DNA from: Candidatus Microgenomates bacterium
Lineage (GTDB): Bacteria > Patescibacteria > Microgenomatia > JADHYG01
Reading direction: 5' to 3'
NCBI GenBank assembly: GCA_016782545.1
Contig: JADHYG010000001.1
Coordinates: 19,837-83,836 of the forward strand
Length of the DNA stretch: 64,000 nt
The translations under genes and the position numbers were made by a program. Position 1 is the first letter of the stretch; every line of letters begins with the position of its first letter. Below, piece after piece: positions 23,438-32,452 of the stretch. The notes beneath the pieces were generated by a model. The model was not told the DNA's origin. It was given only the letters and a program-made list of their open reading frames with translations, and searched no databases.

Positions 23438-24367
23438 ATGTCTTCCCTACTCCAACTAATTGATCAATATTTAGAACATTTAGAAATTGATCGGAATTGT
23501 TCAATCTATACGGTTCGTAATTATCGTCATTATTTAAGTCGGTTTCTGCATTTTTTGGAAGAAAACTTTCCCAAGGCAAAAGCAGAATCGCTGAATTTAG
23601 AAATCATTCGCAAATACCGCCTTTTTTTATCAAGGTTTTCAGGGTCTAATAACCTGCCGCTTTCCCGAATCACTCAAAGTTATCATGTGATTGCTTTGCG
23701 GGCCTTTTTAAGATATTTAATTAAAAACGATCATCAAACCTTGGCGCCAGAAAAAATTGATTTGCCTAAAGGAAAATCAAAGTCTTTAAAATTTTTAAAT
23801 CGCGAGCAAATTGAAAGACTGCTTAATCAACCGTTAGTATCAGAACTCAGAGGTTTAAGAGATAAAGTGATTTTAGAAATTCTTTTTTCTACTGGTCTCC
23901 GGGTTTCTGAATTAACCAAGCTTAATAAAGATCAAATAAATCTTAAACAGGGCGAGTTTGGCATTGTTGGTAAAGGCGGCCGGCCCAGAGTGATTTTTTT
24001 ATCGTCAACAGCCATTGAATGGCTTAATCGTTATCTTAAAAAAAGAGAAGATCATTTTAAGCCTTTGTTGATCAGATATGGAGGGAAAAAGATTGAGCCT
24101 TCAATCAGTGATGAACAAATGAGATTAACGGTTCGTTCTGTACAAAGAATTGTTGATAAATATGCAAAAAAAGCTAAATTGCCAATTAAGGCCACTCCTC
24201 ATGTGTTGAGACATTCTTTTGCTACTGATCTTTTAACTTCAGGAGCAGACTTAAGGTCAGTGCAGGAAATGCTGGGACACAAAAATATTTCCACCACCCA
24301 AATTTATACTCATGTGACCAATCCACATTTACGCAAAATACACGAGAAATATCACAGAAGAAAGTAG
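23438..24367 (+). CDS. XerC/XerD-type tyrosine recombinase
   Basis: A 309-aa site-specific recombinase, the kind that resolves chromosome dimers at dif. The SAM-like N-terminal domain (YLEHLEIDRNCSIYTVRNYRHYL) and the catalytic set are complete: Arg in STGLRVSELTKL, HVLRHSFATDLL, LGHKNIS and the nucleophilic Tyr in TTQIYTHVT. Single XerA-like recombinases are usual when only one copy exists. It stands alone behind its own promoter and a large hairpin. An integron or phage role is less likely because length and sequence fit housekeeping Xer. Confidence 0.93.
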   Translation: MSSLLQLIDQYLEHLEIDRNCSIYTVRNYRHYLSRFLHFLEENFPKAKAESLNLEIIRKYRLFLSRFSGSNNLPLSRITQSYHVIALRAFLRYLIKNDHQTLAPEKIDLPKGKSKSLKFLNREQIERLLNQPLVSELRGLRDKVILEILFSTGLRVSELTKLNKDQINLKQGEFGIVGKGGRPRVIFLSSTAIEWLNRYLKKREDHFKPLLIRYGGKKIEPSISDEQMRLTVRSVQRIVDKYAKKAKLPIKATPHVLRHSFATDLLTSGADLRSVQEMLGHKNISTTQIYTHVTNPHLRKIHEKYHRRK

Positions 24368-24462
24368 AAGATAACAAACTAAAGTTTGTCATTCCAATTC
24401 TTTAATTTCTTTTAACAATTAACAATTAACAATTAACAATATAACAATTCTTCTTTTCTTAA
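24368..24462. repeat. Heptamer array AACAATT between xerC and folD
   Basis: GATAACAAACTAAAGTTTGT, a palindromic word also at 57238-57257, is followed by about four copies of TTAACAA. Both genes end here (convergent). No terminator with a GC stem was seen. Confidence 0.7.
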
Positions 24463-25341
24463 TTACTTCTTCTCTCTTTCACAGGCAGTGATGAGGTTGG
24501 CCATTAAAAAAGCAACGGTTAAGGGGCCGATGCCTCCTGGTGTGGGCGTGTAAGAAGAAACAATATTTTTAATTTCTTTTTCATTGAAATCACCTCGAAA
24601 AAGTCCTTTTTTTACTCGTCTAATGCCGACACCGATTAAAATAACATTGTCTTTGAGCATTTCTTTTTTAAGAATTTTTTCACCCACGCAGGAAATAATG
24701 ATCTGGGCTTTTTTGGAAAATTGAGCTAAATTTTCTGTTTCCCGATGAGTAATTAAGAATTTAATTCTCTTAAAAGAAAGGGTTTTGGCAATTGGCTGAC
24801 CGCCGGTTCTTCCCCGGCCAATAAGGAGAATAGAATGATGACTTAACCAGTCAACTAAATCTTCAGAGGGAAAATCAACAAGGCGCAAGATGCTTTTTTT
24901 CTTGCCCTCAGTTCTAATAAAATCTAGACTTAATAAAACCGCCATGGATACAGGAGAAATAAAAGGAGATTTTTGATTGGCGCCCTCAATATCTTTGTCG
25001 ATGGTGATGATTGAGTCAAGCGAAGTATGAGAAAGATTGACAGGAAGAGGTTTTTGAATGATCACTCCTGAAAAGTGAGGATTTTTAACGACCTCATTTA
25101 ACTTTTCAGCGAATTCTTGATATGAAGTTTCTTTTTTAAATTGAAAATGTTTTAATTTGGCACCAATTGTTTTAGCGGCTTTTCTTTTTTGGCGGATATA
25201 AGATTCTGAAGCAGGATTATCACCAGCAGAAAAAATGGCTAAACAAGGTGTTTTCTTTTCCTTTTTCAGCTTTTTAATTTTCTTTTTAAGATGATTAAGA
25301 ATTTCTTTGGCTAGTTGTCTGCCGTCGATTTTTTTATCCAT
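24463..25341 (-). CDS. folD: Bifunctional methylene-THF dehydrogenase/cyclohydrolase
   Basis: One-carbon enzyme interconverting methylene- and formyl-tetrahydrofolate. The catalytic Lys lies in SYIRQKRKAAKTIGAK, the Rossmann motif is ILLIGRGRTGGQP and the C-terminus carries TPTPGGIGPLTVAFLM. Length (292 aa) is normal. Compared with usual FolD the cofactor loop is shortened and less conserved (SFKRIKFLITHRETENLA). It begins two bases after the gyrA stop on the minus strand, so it is probably expressed with gyrA. Confidence 0.95.
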   Translation of the reverse strand: MDKKIDGRQLAKEILNHLKKKIKKLKKEKKTPCLAIFSAGDNPASESYIRQKRKAAKTIGAKLKHFQFKKETSYQEFAEKLNEVVKNPHFSGVIIQKPLPVNLSHTSLDSIITIDKDIEGANQKSPFISPVSMAVLLSLDFIRTEGKKKSILRLVDFPSEDLVDWLSHHSILLIGRGRTGGQPIAKTLSFKRIKFLITHRETENLAQFSKKAQIIISCVGEKILKKEMLKDNVILIGVGIRRVKKGLFRGDFNEKEIKNIVSSYTPTPGGIGPLTVAFLMANLITACEREKK

Positions 25342-25343
25342 TT

Positions 25344-27830
25344 TTAAATCTCCCTCTTAATGCAGGTGGCAGCGGCGACTTGATCATTTTTTTTGGAAAA
25401 GCGCATGATAATTACTCCCTGAGTTGATCTTCCCAAAATAGGAATGCCCTTGAGAACAACTTTAATGACTTGACCGTGTTTTGAGTTTAAAATCATTTTG
25501 TCAATCTTTTCCGTGACTAATTTTGCGCAAACTAAGGGACCGGTTTTTTTTGTTAATTGAGCGGCTTTAACGCCAATGCCGCCTCTTTTTTGCAAAGGAT
25601 AGGCAGAAACAGGCGTTCTTTTTCCCAAGCCGTTTTCAGCGATGGTTAAAAGGTGGGCAAAAACTTTTCTTCTTTTATCTTCAATTTTATTTTCTTGTTC
25701 GGAAAAAACTCCCATGTCAATGACCCAGTCACTATCTTTAAGTTTAATGCCTTTGACGCCCTCAGTCGCCCTGCCCATGCCGCGAACATCTTTTTCATGG
25801 AATTTAATCCCTTTTCCCTTATGAGTGACTAAAATAACATGATTTTCTCCGTTGGTAAGTTTAACCCAGCAAAGTTTATCGTCGTCTTTAAGCTTGATGG
25901 CGATTAAACCTGAGGTGCGAATGTTTTTAAACTGAGTCAAAGAAGTCTTTTTTACCCTTCCCTTTTTAGTAGCCATGAGGATATATTTTTTAGTCTGATT
26001 TTCGGCGTAAGTTAAGATTGAAGTTACTTTTTCACCTTGATCTTTATTAATCAAATTAACAATTGCCTTTCCTTTACTGCGGCGGACTCCTTCTGGAATT
26101 TCCCAAACTCTAAGTTTGAAAACTTTCCCCTTATCAGTAAAAAACAAAATCTGGTCATGAGTTTTACAGGAAAGAAGATTTTCAATTTCATCTTCTTCTT
26201 TAGTGGTCATTCCCAAAACACCTTTGCCGCCGCGGCGCTGAAGTTTAAAAGTTGAGGGCGGCACCCGTTTGATATAACCTGTTTTGGTAATCGTCATTAA
26301 CACTTCTTGGTTGGGAATGAGGTCTTCTTCTTTAAAGTCTGTAATGCCTCTTTTAATTACCTTTGTTCTCCTTGGGTCGGCAAATTTTTCCTTGATTCTT
26401 TTCAACTCTTTTTTGATCACTTTTAAAATCTTTTCAGGATGTTCCAAAAGGTCAGTTAAATAGGCAATTAATTCTTTGAGCATTTGATATTCATCTTCGA
26501 TTTTTTCTCTTTCCAAGCCGGAAAGTTTTTTAAGCGGCATTTCTAAGATGGCCAGAGCTTGAACCTCAGTCAGTTTAAACTTAGTCATTAAAGCTTGTTT
26601 GGCTGAGTTTGGATCTTTTGATTTTTTAATGGTTTCAATCACCGCGTCAATGTTGTCAAGAGCAATTTTCAATCCCTCTAAAATATGAGCTCTTTTTTGG
26701 GCTTGTTTAAGTTCAAATAGACTTCTTTTTTTAATGACTTGATGGCGGTGGTTTAAATAAGATAAGAGAATGCTTTTTAAACCTAAGGTTTTAGGGACGT
26801 TGTCAACTAAGGCAACAATATTAGCGGAGTAAATAGTTTGCAGGGGTGTGTGTTTATAAAGATTATTAAGAACAGAATTGGGTCGGGCTCCTTTTTTAAT
26901 TTCAACAACAACTCGAATGCCGTCTCGATCAGATTCATCTCTTAAATCAGAAATGCCATTTAATTTTTTTTCTTTGGCTAGTCTGGCGATTTTAGCCACC
27001 AATTCTGCTTTATTAACCTGATATGGAAGCTCATTAATAACAATTTTTGTTTTTTTCTTTCCTTCCAAAATTTCCGCTTTGCCGCGAATAAGGACTCTTC
27101 CCTTCCCAGTTAAATAAATGTTTTTTATTTCTTCCCAGTTGTAGATAATGCCGGCCGTAGGAAAATCAGGCCCCTGAATAAATTCCATTAATTCATCTAT
27201 GGTTGCTTCGCTAGTAATTTTTTCATCAATCTTGGCTTTGTCAAGAGTAAAAGTAAGGGCGTCAACAACTTCTCCTAAGTTGTGAGGGGGAATTTTGGTG
27301 GCCATACCAACGGCAATTCCCTCTGCACCCATAAGAAGAAGATTGGGCAAAGTGGCGGGCAGATAAGCAGGTTCTTCTAAAGTAGAGTCGAAATTAGGCA
27401 AAAAATCAACTGTTTCTTTTTCCAGATCAGTGAGCATTTCAATGGTGATTTTTGCCAATTTTGCTTCTGTATACCTCATCGCGGCTGGTGGATCATTGTC
27501 AATAGAGCCAAAATTTCCTTGTCCCAAGATTAGTGGATAGCGCATAGAAAAATCTTGGGCCATGCGGACTAAAGCATCATAAACTGACTGATCACCGTGG
27601 GGATGGTATTTTCCTAAAACTTCACCAACAATTTTAGCTGATTTGCTGAATCTGCCGCCAGCAGTCAGACTCATTTTATGCATGGCGTAGAGAATGCGGC
27701 GGTGAACAGGTTTGAGACCGTCACGGACATCAGGTAGAGCGCGGGAAACAATCACACTCATGGCATAGTCCAAATAAAATTTTTGGACTTCTTCGGTGAG
27801 CTGAACTATTTTCAGTTTGCCAATTTCCAT
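25344..27830 (-). CDS. gyrA: DNA gyrase subunit A
   Basis: Type II topoisomerase breakage-reunion subunit, partner of gyrB at 29521-31497. The start [20 protein letters not shown] is canonical, the active-site Tyr lies in [12 protein letters not shown], the GyrA box appears as QRRGGKGV and six beta-pinwheel repeats follow. Length (828 aa) is normal and no acidic tail is present. On its upstream side lies a palindromic element that would act as a promoter in both directions; a nearer TAAAAT six bases before the ATG could also give a leaderless transcript. Confidence 0.97.
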   Translation of the reverse strand: MEIGKLKIVQLTEEVQKFYLDYAMSVIVSRALPDVRDGLKPVHRRILYAMHKMSLTAGGRFSKSAKIVGEVLGKYHPHGDQSVYDALVRMAQDFSMRYPLILGQGNFGSIDNDPPAAMRYTEAKLAKITIEMLTDLEKETVDFLPNFDSTLEEPAYLPATLPNLLLMGAEGIAVGMATKIPPHNLGEVVDALTFTLDKAKIDEKITSEATIDELMEFIQGPDFPTAGIIYNWEEIKNIYLTGKGRVLIRGKAEILEGKKKTKIVINELPYQVNKAELVAKIARLAKEKKLNGISDLRDESDRDGIRVVVEIKKGARPNSVLNNLYKHTPLQTIYSANIVALVDNVPKTLGLKSILLSYLNHRHQVIKKRSLFELKQAQKRAHILEGLKIALDNIDAVIETIKKSKDPNSAKQALMTKFKLTEVQALAILEMPLKKLSGLEREKIEDEYQMLKELIAYLTDLLEHPEKILKVIKKELKRIKEKFADPRRTKVIKRGITDFKEEDLIPNQEVLMTITKTGYIKRVPPSTFKLQRRGGKGVLGMTTKEEDEIENLLSCKTHDQILFFTDKGKVFKLRVWEIPEGVRRSKGKAIVNLINKDQGEKVTSILTYAENQTKKYILMATKKGRVKKTSLTQFKNIRTSGLIAIKLKDDDKLCWVKLTNGENHVILVTHKGKGIKFHEKDVRGMGRATEGVKGIKLKDSDWVIDMGVFSEQENKIEDKRRKVFAHLLTIAENGLGKRTPVSAYPLQKRGGIGVKAAQLTKKTGPLVCAKLVTEKIDKMILNSKHGQVIKVVLKGIPILGRSTQGVIIMRFSKKNDQVAAATCIKREI

Positions 27831-27872
27831 GGTTTTATTTTACCTTTTTTAACCTTCAACTTCAAGAGCTTC

Positions 27873-27906
27873 TTGACAAAATAAAGCACGTGCTTTATTT
27901 TGTCAA
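27873..27906. promoter_or_regulatory. 34-bp perfect palindrome forming a symmetric promoter (element B, copy 1)
   Basis: The half-site TTGACAAAATAAAGCAC is followed by its exact inverse, giving a CACGTG centre. On each strand it reads TTGACA, 17 bp, TATTTT, so it is a bidirectional sigma-70-like promoter. It lies three bases before the PaaX-like ATG and 43 bp from the gyrA start. Two further copies are at 28727-28762 and 28952-28981. Confidence 0.85.
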
Positions 27907-27909
27907 TAG

Positions 27910-28638
27910 ATGATAAAAAAGATAATTAAAGAGAAAAAAGATAAAAAAAATTCTTCAGTATTGCCCAAGAGAATAAAACCAAGAAAGAAAAAAGAGAGAT
28001 TAGAAGATCTTCTACTTCCCTCCTCTCAAATTGATTATATTGCTAAAACGCTGGTTAAAAAAATTGACAAAGAAATCTTTGAGAAAAAATATGCTCGAGT
28101 TAAAGACGTTCTTTATCTAGTGGGCGCAGGAGCTTTTTTAGCACTTTCAATGGCTATTCCTACTCTTCCCCAGATTCTTTTGCCGTTCATTAAAAAAGAC
28201 GAGTATGAAGCTTTTCGACGCTTTAATCTGCCCTATCTTAAAAGAACACTTAAAAGATTAGAAGAGCAAAAATTGGTTGAGATTGAAGATCAAGAAGGAT
28301 TTCAGATCATAAAAATAACGAATGTTGGCAGGAGGAAGATTTTAAAATATGCGCTTGATGAGTTAGTAATTAAAAAACCGAGAATTTGGGATGGAAAATG
28401 GAGGCTGATAAGCTATGATATTCCAAAAAAATTAAATTGGCGCCGGCAGATCTTTCGTGATTATCTTCGGGCTTGGAGATTTTATCCCCTTCATGAAAGT
28501 GTTTATTTTCATGCCTATCCTTGTGAAAAAGAAGTAGAATTTTTAAGAGAATATTTACAGATTGGAAAATACGTCCGGATCTTTACTGTTTTTAAAATTG
28601 AAAACGACGCTGTTTTTAGAGACTTTTTTGGAGTTTGA
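27910..28638 (+). CDS. PaaX-like regulator with Cas2-fold domain, second type
   Basis: A 242-aa protein. A basic N-terminal tail (residues 1-35) and a hydrophobic helix (VLYLVGAGAFLALSMAIPTL) precede a winged-helix-like part (FNLPYLKRTLKRLEEQKLVEI); the C-terminal 95 residues are the Cas2-type domain of PaaX proteins (WDGKWRLISYDIPKKLNWRR, RFYPLHESVYFHAYPCEKE). The start codon is three bases after a palindromic promoter, so its mRNA is leaderless. Two more copies of the same palindrome lie downstream. A DNA-binding protein acting on these palindromes is the natural inference. It is not a CRISPR Cas2, since no array or cas genes exist here. Confidence 0.72.
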   Translation: MIKKIIKEKKDKKNSSVLPKRIKPRKKKERLEDLLLPSSQIDYIAKTLVKKIDKEIFEKKYARVKDVLYLVGAGAFLALSMAIPTLPQILLPFIKKDEYEAFRRFNLPYLKRTLKRLEEQKLVEIEDQEGFQIIKITNVGRRKILKYALDELVIKKPRIWDGKWRLISYDIPKKLNWRRQIFRDYLRAWRFYPLHESVYFHAYPCEKEVEFLREYLQIGKYVRIFTVFKIENDAVFRDFFGV

Positions 28639-28726
28639 GTCTTGAAGTCTAAGACGATCTAAAAGAATTTCAAAAACTTTTTTAAATATTTTAAATATTT
28701 TTTACAGGTTTTGGAGGTTTTTAGGC

Positions 28727-28762
28727 ATGGACAAAATAAAGCACGTGCTTTATTTTGTCCAT
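28727..28762. repeat. 36-bp perfect palindrome (element B, copy 2)
   Basis: The half-site ATGGACAAAATAAAGCAC is followed by its exact inverse. It shares 30 central bases with copy 1 and the flank TTTTTAGGC with copy 3. Confidence 0.88.
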
Positions 28763-28764
28763 AG

Positions 28765-28935
28765 CTCGTTCACGTAACAAGATCACGACTTTCGCACCAT
28801 CCGTCATTCCGAACTTGTTTCGGAATCTGGAAATATACACTTGATAGATCCTGAAATAAATTCAGGATGACAGAACCGCTCTATAAATCAAAGTGCGAAA
28901 CTCGTGTGTTTTTTGAATATTTTTTGAATGTTTAG
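28765..28935. repeat. TCATTCC/GGAATCT-type repeat pair between palindromes
   Basis: CGTCATTCCGAACTTG faces TTTCGGAATCTGG near 28802-28830 and GATCCTGAAATAAATTCAGGA follows near 28847. Outer words CACGACTTTCGCAC and GTGCGAAACTCGTG (28785, 28892) are inverse of each other. The family recurs near 22318, 57185, 63346 and 63455. No gene was seen in 28639-29254. Confidence 0.65.
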
Positions 28936-28951
28936 AAGAATTTTAGGCATG

Positions 28952-28981
28952 GACAAAATAAAGCACGTGCTTTATTTTGTC
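28952..28981. repeat. 30-bp perfect palindrome (element B, copy 3)
   Basis: The central 30 bases of copies 1 and 2 are repeated exactly. The left flank TTTTAGGCATG matches copy 2, and the right flank TCAAGG matches neither fully. Confidence 0.88.
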
Positions 28982-29254
28982 AAGGCTTTTTTAGGAAGTA
29001 AGGAGCAAGAATTAGAAAACAGGAAATTTAAAATTTAGTTTAAAAATTGAAGATGTAATTTAGATTTTAAGCGAGAGCTAATTGAGATCTTGGCTTTGGT
29101 TGATTTTTTTATTTCAAGAAAGCCGAAAATCATCCCGCTGAGCGGGATGAGTGAAAGCAATAGAAATAAATTTTACAGAAAGACCCTGTATTTATCAAGG
29201 CTGAGGATAAATACAAAACAAGACTAGGGACTTGTTAGCCCTCGGAAGTTTATT

Positions 29255-29452
29255 TTATGCACCTGCTTCAGTTAGAATTGTGTCTACTCTTGCTAAACTA
29301 TCTTCTGATAATGGATTTCCGGCCTCAGCATTTTCCTGGACCTCTTTCAATAAAGTAAAAGCTCTATCTGGAATTGTTTCATCTCCTGCTATTTGTTCAC
29401 GCATTGCTTGTGGTAATAATTTAGCAGCAATATTAGGTCCTAATTTTTCCAC
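29255..29452 (-). CDS. Small acidic protein downstream of gyrB
   Basis: Not recognised. A 65-aa helical protein (LGPNIAAKLLPQAMREQIAG, AFTLLKEVQENAEAG) beginning with GTG at 29452. An excellent AAAGGAGGTGAAAATT site lies 12 bases upstream, which supports it as a real gene although the spacing is long. It follows the gyrB stop by 68 bp on the same strand. Composition is less AT-rich than its surroundings. The regular helices suggest a small adaptor or regulator. Confidence 0.65.
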   Translation of the reverse strand: MEKLGPNIAAKLLPQAMREQIAGDETIPDRAFTLLKEVQENAEAGNPLSEDSLARVDTILTEAGA

Positions 29453-29520
29453 GACAAATTTTCACCTCCTTTGTACTCAGAAATAATACTACGAGAAGGC
29501 TATTTTACCATATTATAGGT

Positions 29521-31497
29521 TTAAATGTCAAGCGTGGCCATTTTGGCGTGGGTTTGGATGAAGCGCTTTCTTGGGGGAACTTTTTCACCCATTAACATCG
29601 TAAAAACCTGATCTGCTTTTTGAGCGTCTTCAACCTCAATTTTTTTCAAAATTCTTTTTTCCGGATCCATAGTTGTTTCCCAGAGCTGATTGGGATTCAT
29701 TTCTCCCAAACCTTTGTATCGTTGAAGAGTAATTTTAGGATTTTTGGAATCTTTTGGTTTAGTTATCTGAGCGATCATTTCTTCTTTTTCTTCTTCTGTA
29801 TAGACATAATAATCCTTTTTATTGGCACTGATTTTATAAAGAGGTGGTTGGGCAATGTATAAATAGCCATTATCAATAATTGAAGGTAGATGTCGATAGA
29901 AAAAGGTTAAAAGCAAAGTAGCAATGTGTTCACCGTCAACATCAGCATCGGTCATAATAATAACGCGATGATATCTGGCTTTTTCTGGATCAATTATTTC
30001 TCCGATTCCCATTCCTAGAGCAATAATTAAATCTTTGAGTCCTTCAAATTTGACAATTTTATCAAGCCTGGCTCGTTCAGTATTTAAAAGCTTTCCCCGT
30101 AAAGGCAGAATGGCTTGAAACTTTCTATTTCTTCCTTGTTTGGCTGAACCGCCGGCTGAATCTCCTTCAACAATAAAAATCTCTGATTTGGCAGGATCGT
30201 TTTCCTGACAATCAGCTAATTTTCCGGGCAGACTGCCTCCCTCAAAAGCGCCCTTTCTAATAATCGCTTCTTTAGCGGCCTTAGCGGCGAGGCGGGCCTT
30301 GGCAGAGAGATAGACTTTTTCCAGAATTCTTCTGGCAATACTGGGTTGTTCTTCAAGAAATACTTCAAGGCCTTCTTTAACCGCGGTTTGAACAAGAGGA
30401 GTAATTTCAGTATTGCCCAATTTAGTTTTAGTTTGGCCTTCGAATTGGAGTTTTTGAGAAGACATTTTAATGGCAACAACGGCGGCTAGACCTTCACGAG
30501 TATCGTCGCCGGTAATGTCATCGGCTTTATTGCCATTGCCTTTAGCCCGGCTGTTTTTTTTAGCATAATCATTAATGGTTCGGGTTAAAGCGGTGCGAAA
30601 ACCAGTCAGATGAGTGCCGCCCTGCTTGGTATTAATGACATTGACAAAAGATTCAACTGTTTCTGAAAAGCTGTCGTTGTATTGGATAGCGACTTCAACT
30701 TCAACTGAATTAACAATTTTTTTAATCATGATCGGTGGATGAAGCGGGTCTTTATTTTTATTTAATTCTTTAACTAAGGAAGTGATACCGCCCTCAAAAT
30801 AAAAATGACATTCAGAATCAGATCTTTCATCTTGAAGATGAAAATAAAGACCAGGAACAAGATAGGCTCTGATTTTGACCATTTTTTTTACTTTTTCATA
30901 ATCAATGTCAATACCTTCTTTGAAAATAGTTTTATCAGGGAGAAAAGTGGTGGTCGTGCCGGAAACTGAAGAATCGGGAGAATTATAAACATCGGAGAAA
31001 TCAGAATGACTTGAGAGTTCTTTTACTTCTCCTTGTGGGTTGCCGCGTTTATATTCTTGGCCAAAGGTTTTTCCTTCTCTTCTAACTTCGACTTTCAACC
31101 AGTCAGAGAGGGCGTTAACCACAGAAGAACCAACGCCGTGAAGACCGCCGGAGACCTTATAAGTTTCGCCGTCAAATTTAGCACCGGCGTGAAGCTTGGT
31201 CATGACAATCTCTAAAGCAGTCTTTTTATATTGAGGAATAATATCAATTGGAATACCTCGGCCGTCATCAGAGACGGTGACTGATTCGTCTTTATGAAAA
31301 GAAATCCAGACGTTTTTGGCAAAACCAGCTAAAGCCTCATCAACAGAATTATCAATAATTTCCCTGACTAATTCGTGGAGGCCTTCTTTGCCGGTTGAAC
31401 CAATATACATGGCTGGTCTTTTCCGGACTGGAGTTAAGCCTTCCAAAACAACAATCTGTTTACCAGTATAATCTTGCTGAGGAGTGTTTTTAGGCAT
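29521..31497 (-). CDS. gyrB: DNA gyrase subunit B
   Basis: ATPase subunit of gyrase. The GHKL ATP site reads ELVREIIDNSVDEALAG with DGRGIP and HGVGSSVVNALS; the TOPRIM domain has FIVEGDSAGGSAKQGR and MTDADVDGEHI; the C-terminus QRYKGLGEMNPNQLWETTMD binds GyrA. Length (658 aa) is normal. A TAGAAT hexamer only five bases before the ATG (31503-31508) implies a leaderless mRNA. It lies about 1.7 kb from gyrA on the same strand, separated by the second PaaX-like gene and palindromes. Confidence 0.97.
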   Translation of the reverse strand: MPKNTPQQDYTGKQIVVLEGLTPVRKRPAMYIGSTGKEGLHELVREIIDNSVDEALAGFAKNVWISFHKDESVTVSDDGRGIPIDIIPQYKKTALEIVMTKLHAGAKFDGETYKVSGGLHGVGSSVVNALSDWLKVEVRREGKTFGQEYKRGNPQGEVKELSSHSDFSDVYNSPDSSVSGTTTTFLPDKTIFKEGIDIDYEKVKKMVKIRAYLVPGLYFHLQDERSDSECHFYFEGGITSLVKELNKNKDPLHPPIMIKKIVNSVEVEVAIQYNDSFSETVESFVNVINTKQGGTHLTGFRTALTRTINDYAKKNSRAKGNGNKADDITGDDTREGLAAVVAIKMSSQKLQFEGQTKTKLGNTEITPLVQTAVKEGLEVFLEEQPSIARRILEKVYLSAKARLAAKAAKEAIIRKGAFEGGSLPGKLADCQENDPAKSEIFIVEGDSAGGSAKQGRNRKFQAILPLRGKLLNTERARLDKIVKFEGLKDLIIALGMGIGEIIDPEKARYHRVIIMTDADVDGEHIATLLLTFFYRHLPSIIDNGYLYIAQPPLYKISANKKDYYVYTEEEKEEMIAQITKPKDSKNPKITLQRYKGLGEMNPNQLWETTMDPEKRILKKIEVEDAQKADQVFTMLMGEKVPPRKRFIQTHAKMATLDI

Positions 31498-31508
31498 GTT
31501 TTATTCTA

Positions 31509-32225
31509 TCATTTTAGTAGGGGTAAATCAAGGAAAAAGTTCTCTAAACAGAGTTTTAAATTAACATTTTTTTTAATCATAAATTTAGTTTTTTGAGCTT
31601 TTCTTAAGATTTTGGGAAGGTCAGAAATATTAGGGAAATCAGGGATATTATCGATAGACGTGGTCGCCTGCATTGATGATATTTGATATTGTTTAAAGAG
31701 AAGATCTCTTAGTAAGAAAATGAGCTGATCAAGAAAAGTGAGGGCGTTTTCTTGTGTTTTAGAGAGTGTTTCTGCTTTTTTAATTCTCTCCCCTACTCCA
31801 GAATTCAAAAGAGTAATTAAGTAATTAAGTAATTGAGTAATTAAGGGTTTGTTAAGAACTATTTCAATTTCGGGCTTTAATTTGATGATTTTGCATCTGG
31901 AGATGATCGTTGACAGCAAAGAAGTTTCTTGAGGAGCGGTGAGGACAATCAGGGTATTAGCGGGCGGTTCTTCTAATATTTTTAAAAGGGCGTTTTGAGC
32001 TGAATAAGTGAGTTTTTCTGCTTCATGAATAATGGCTTTTTTATATTGACTTGAATGGGGTTTTCGAGAGGCCCATTTCTCTAAGTCTCTGACTTTATCA
32101 ATGCCAATTGAATTTTCTCCGTTGACAATGAGAGTGTCAATATCAGTGATGGATAATTTCTCGATTTCGTGTGCTTTATTTTCTCTTTTTTCTAAATTAC
32201 CGCCAACAATGAGTATGCTCTGCAT
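31509..32225 (-). CDS. holB: DNA polymerase III delta'-like subunit
   Basis: A 238-aa clamp-loader-type protein. The characteristic block is KKAIIHEAEKLTYSAQNALL followed by KILEEPPANTLIVL and an SRC motif (TIISRCKIIKL). There is no Walker A motif, as in delta'. The ATG at 32225 with AAAGGATC upstream is preferred over GTG at 32243. Residues 130-145 (LITQLLNYLITLLN) are encoded by the 8-bp tandem AGTAATTA at 31812-31845, placed in the linker before the C-terminal domain. It is shorter than E. coli HolB (334 aa). Confidence 0.85.
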   Translation of the reverse strand: MQSILIVGGNLEKRENKAHEIEKLSITDIDTLIVNGENSIGIDKVRDLEKWASRKPHSSQYKKAIIHEAEKLTYSAQNALLKILEEPPANTLIVLTAPQETSLLSTIISRCKIIKLKPEIEIVLNKPLITQLLNYLITLLNSGVGERIKKAETLSKTQENALTFLDQLIFLLRDLLFKQYQISSMQATTSIDNIPDFPNISDLPKILRKAQKTKFMIKKNVNLKLCLENFFLDLPLLK

Positions 32226-32253
32226 GATTGTTGATCCTTTCACGTTTTTACAA

Positions 32254-32400
32254 TCAGAAGTGAGATGTGGGAAGTGGGAATTTTTGATATTGATTTCTTG
32301 AGTTCTTGAACTTTAGAAGTGAGAAATTTCAAAAAATCAAAAGTTCCCATTTCAATATCAAGAATATCACATTTCTCATTTCCCACCTCGGAAAATTATT
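32254..32400. repeat. Dispersed inverted repeat before pilB
   Basis: AGAAGTGAGATGTGGGAAGT and GGGAATTTTTGATATTGAT near 32259 face the inverse words AAAATCAAAAGTTCCC and ATTTCTCATTTCCCACCT near 32334-32387, giving a large imperfect hairpin. It matches the repeat at 22829-23030. Confidence 0.7.
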
Positions 32401-32413
32401 TTCTATACTTCAG

Positions 32414-32443
32414 TTGACATTATACCTTAAATAGAGTTAAGAT
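32414..32443 (+). promoter_or_regulatory. Promoter of the type IV pilus operon
   Basis: TTGACA (32414-32419) and TAAGAT (32438-32443) are 18 bp apart. The pilB ATG is nine bases beyond the -10, so the message would be leaderless or nearly so. Confidence 0.68.
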
Positions 32444-32452
32444 TAAAAGAAT

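Noticed and set aside
25344..27830. Short frames antisense to gyrA, gyrB, hisS, pheT and pilin genes
   Set aside because: They are shadows of strongly coding genes on the other strand and lack initiation signals.
27910..28638. Cas2-like domain as evidence of a CRISPR locus
   Set aside because: The domain is the one found in PaaX-family regulators, with an N-terminal extension; no array or other cas gene is near.
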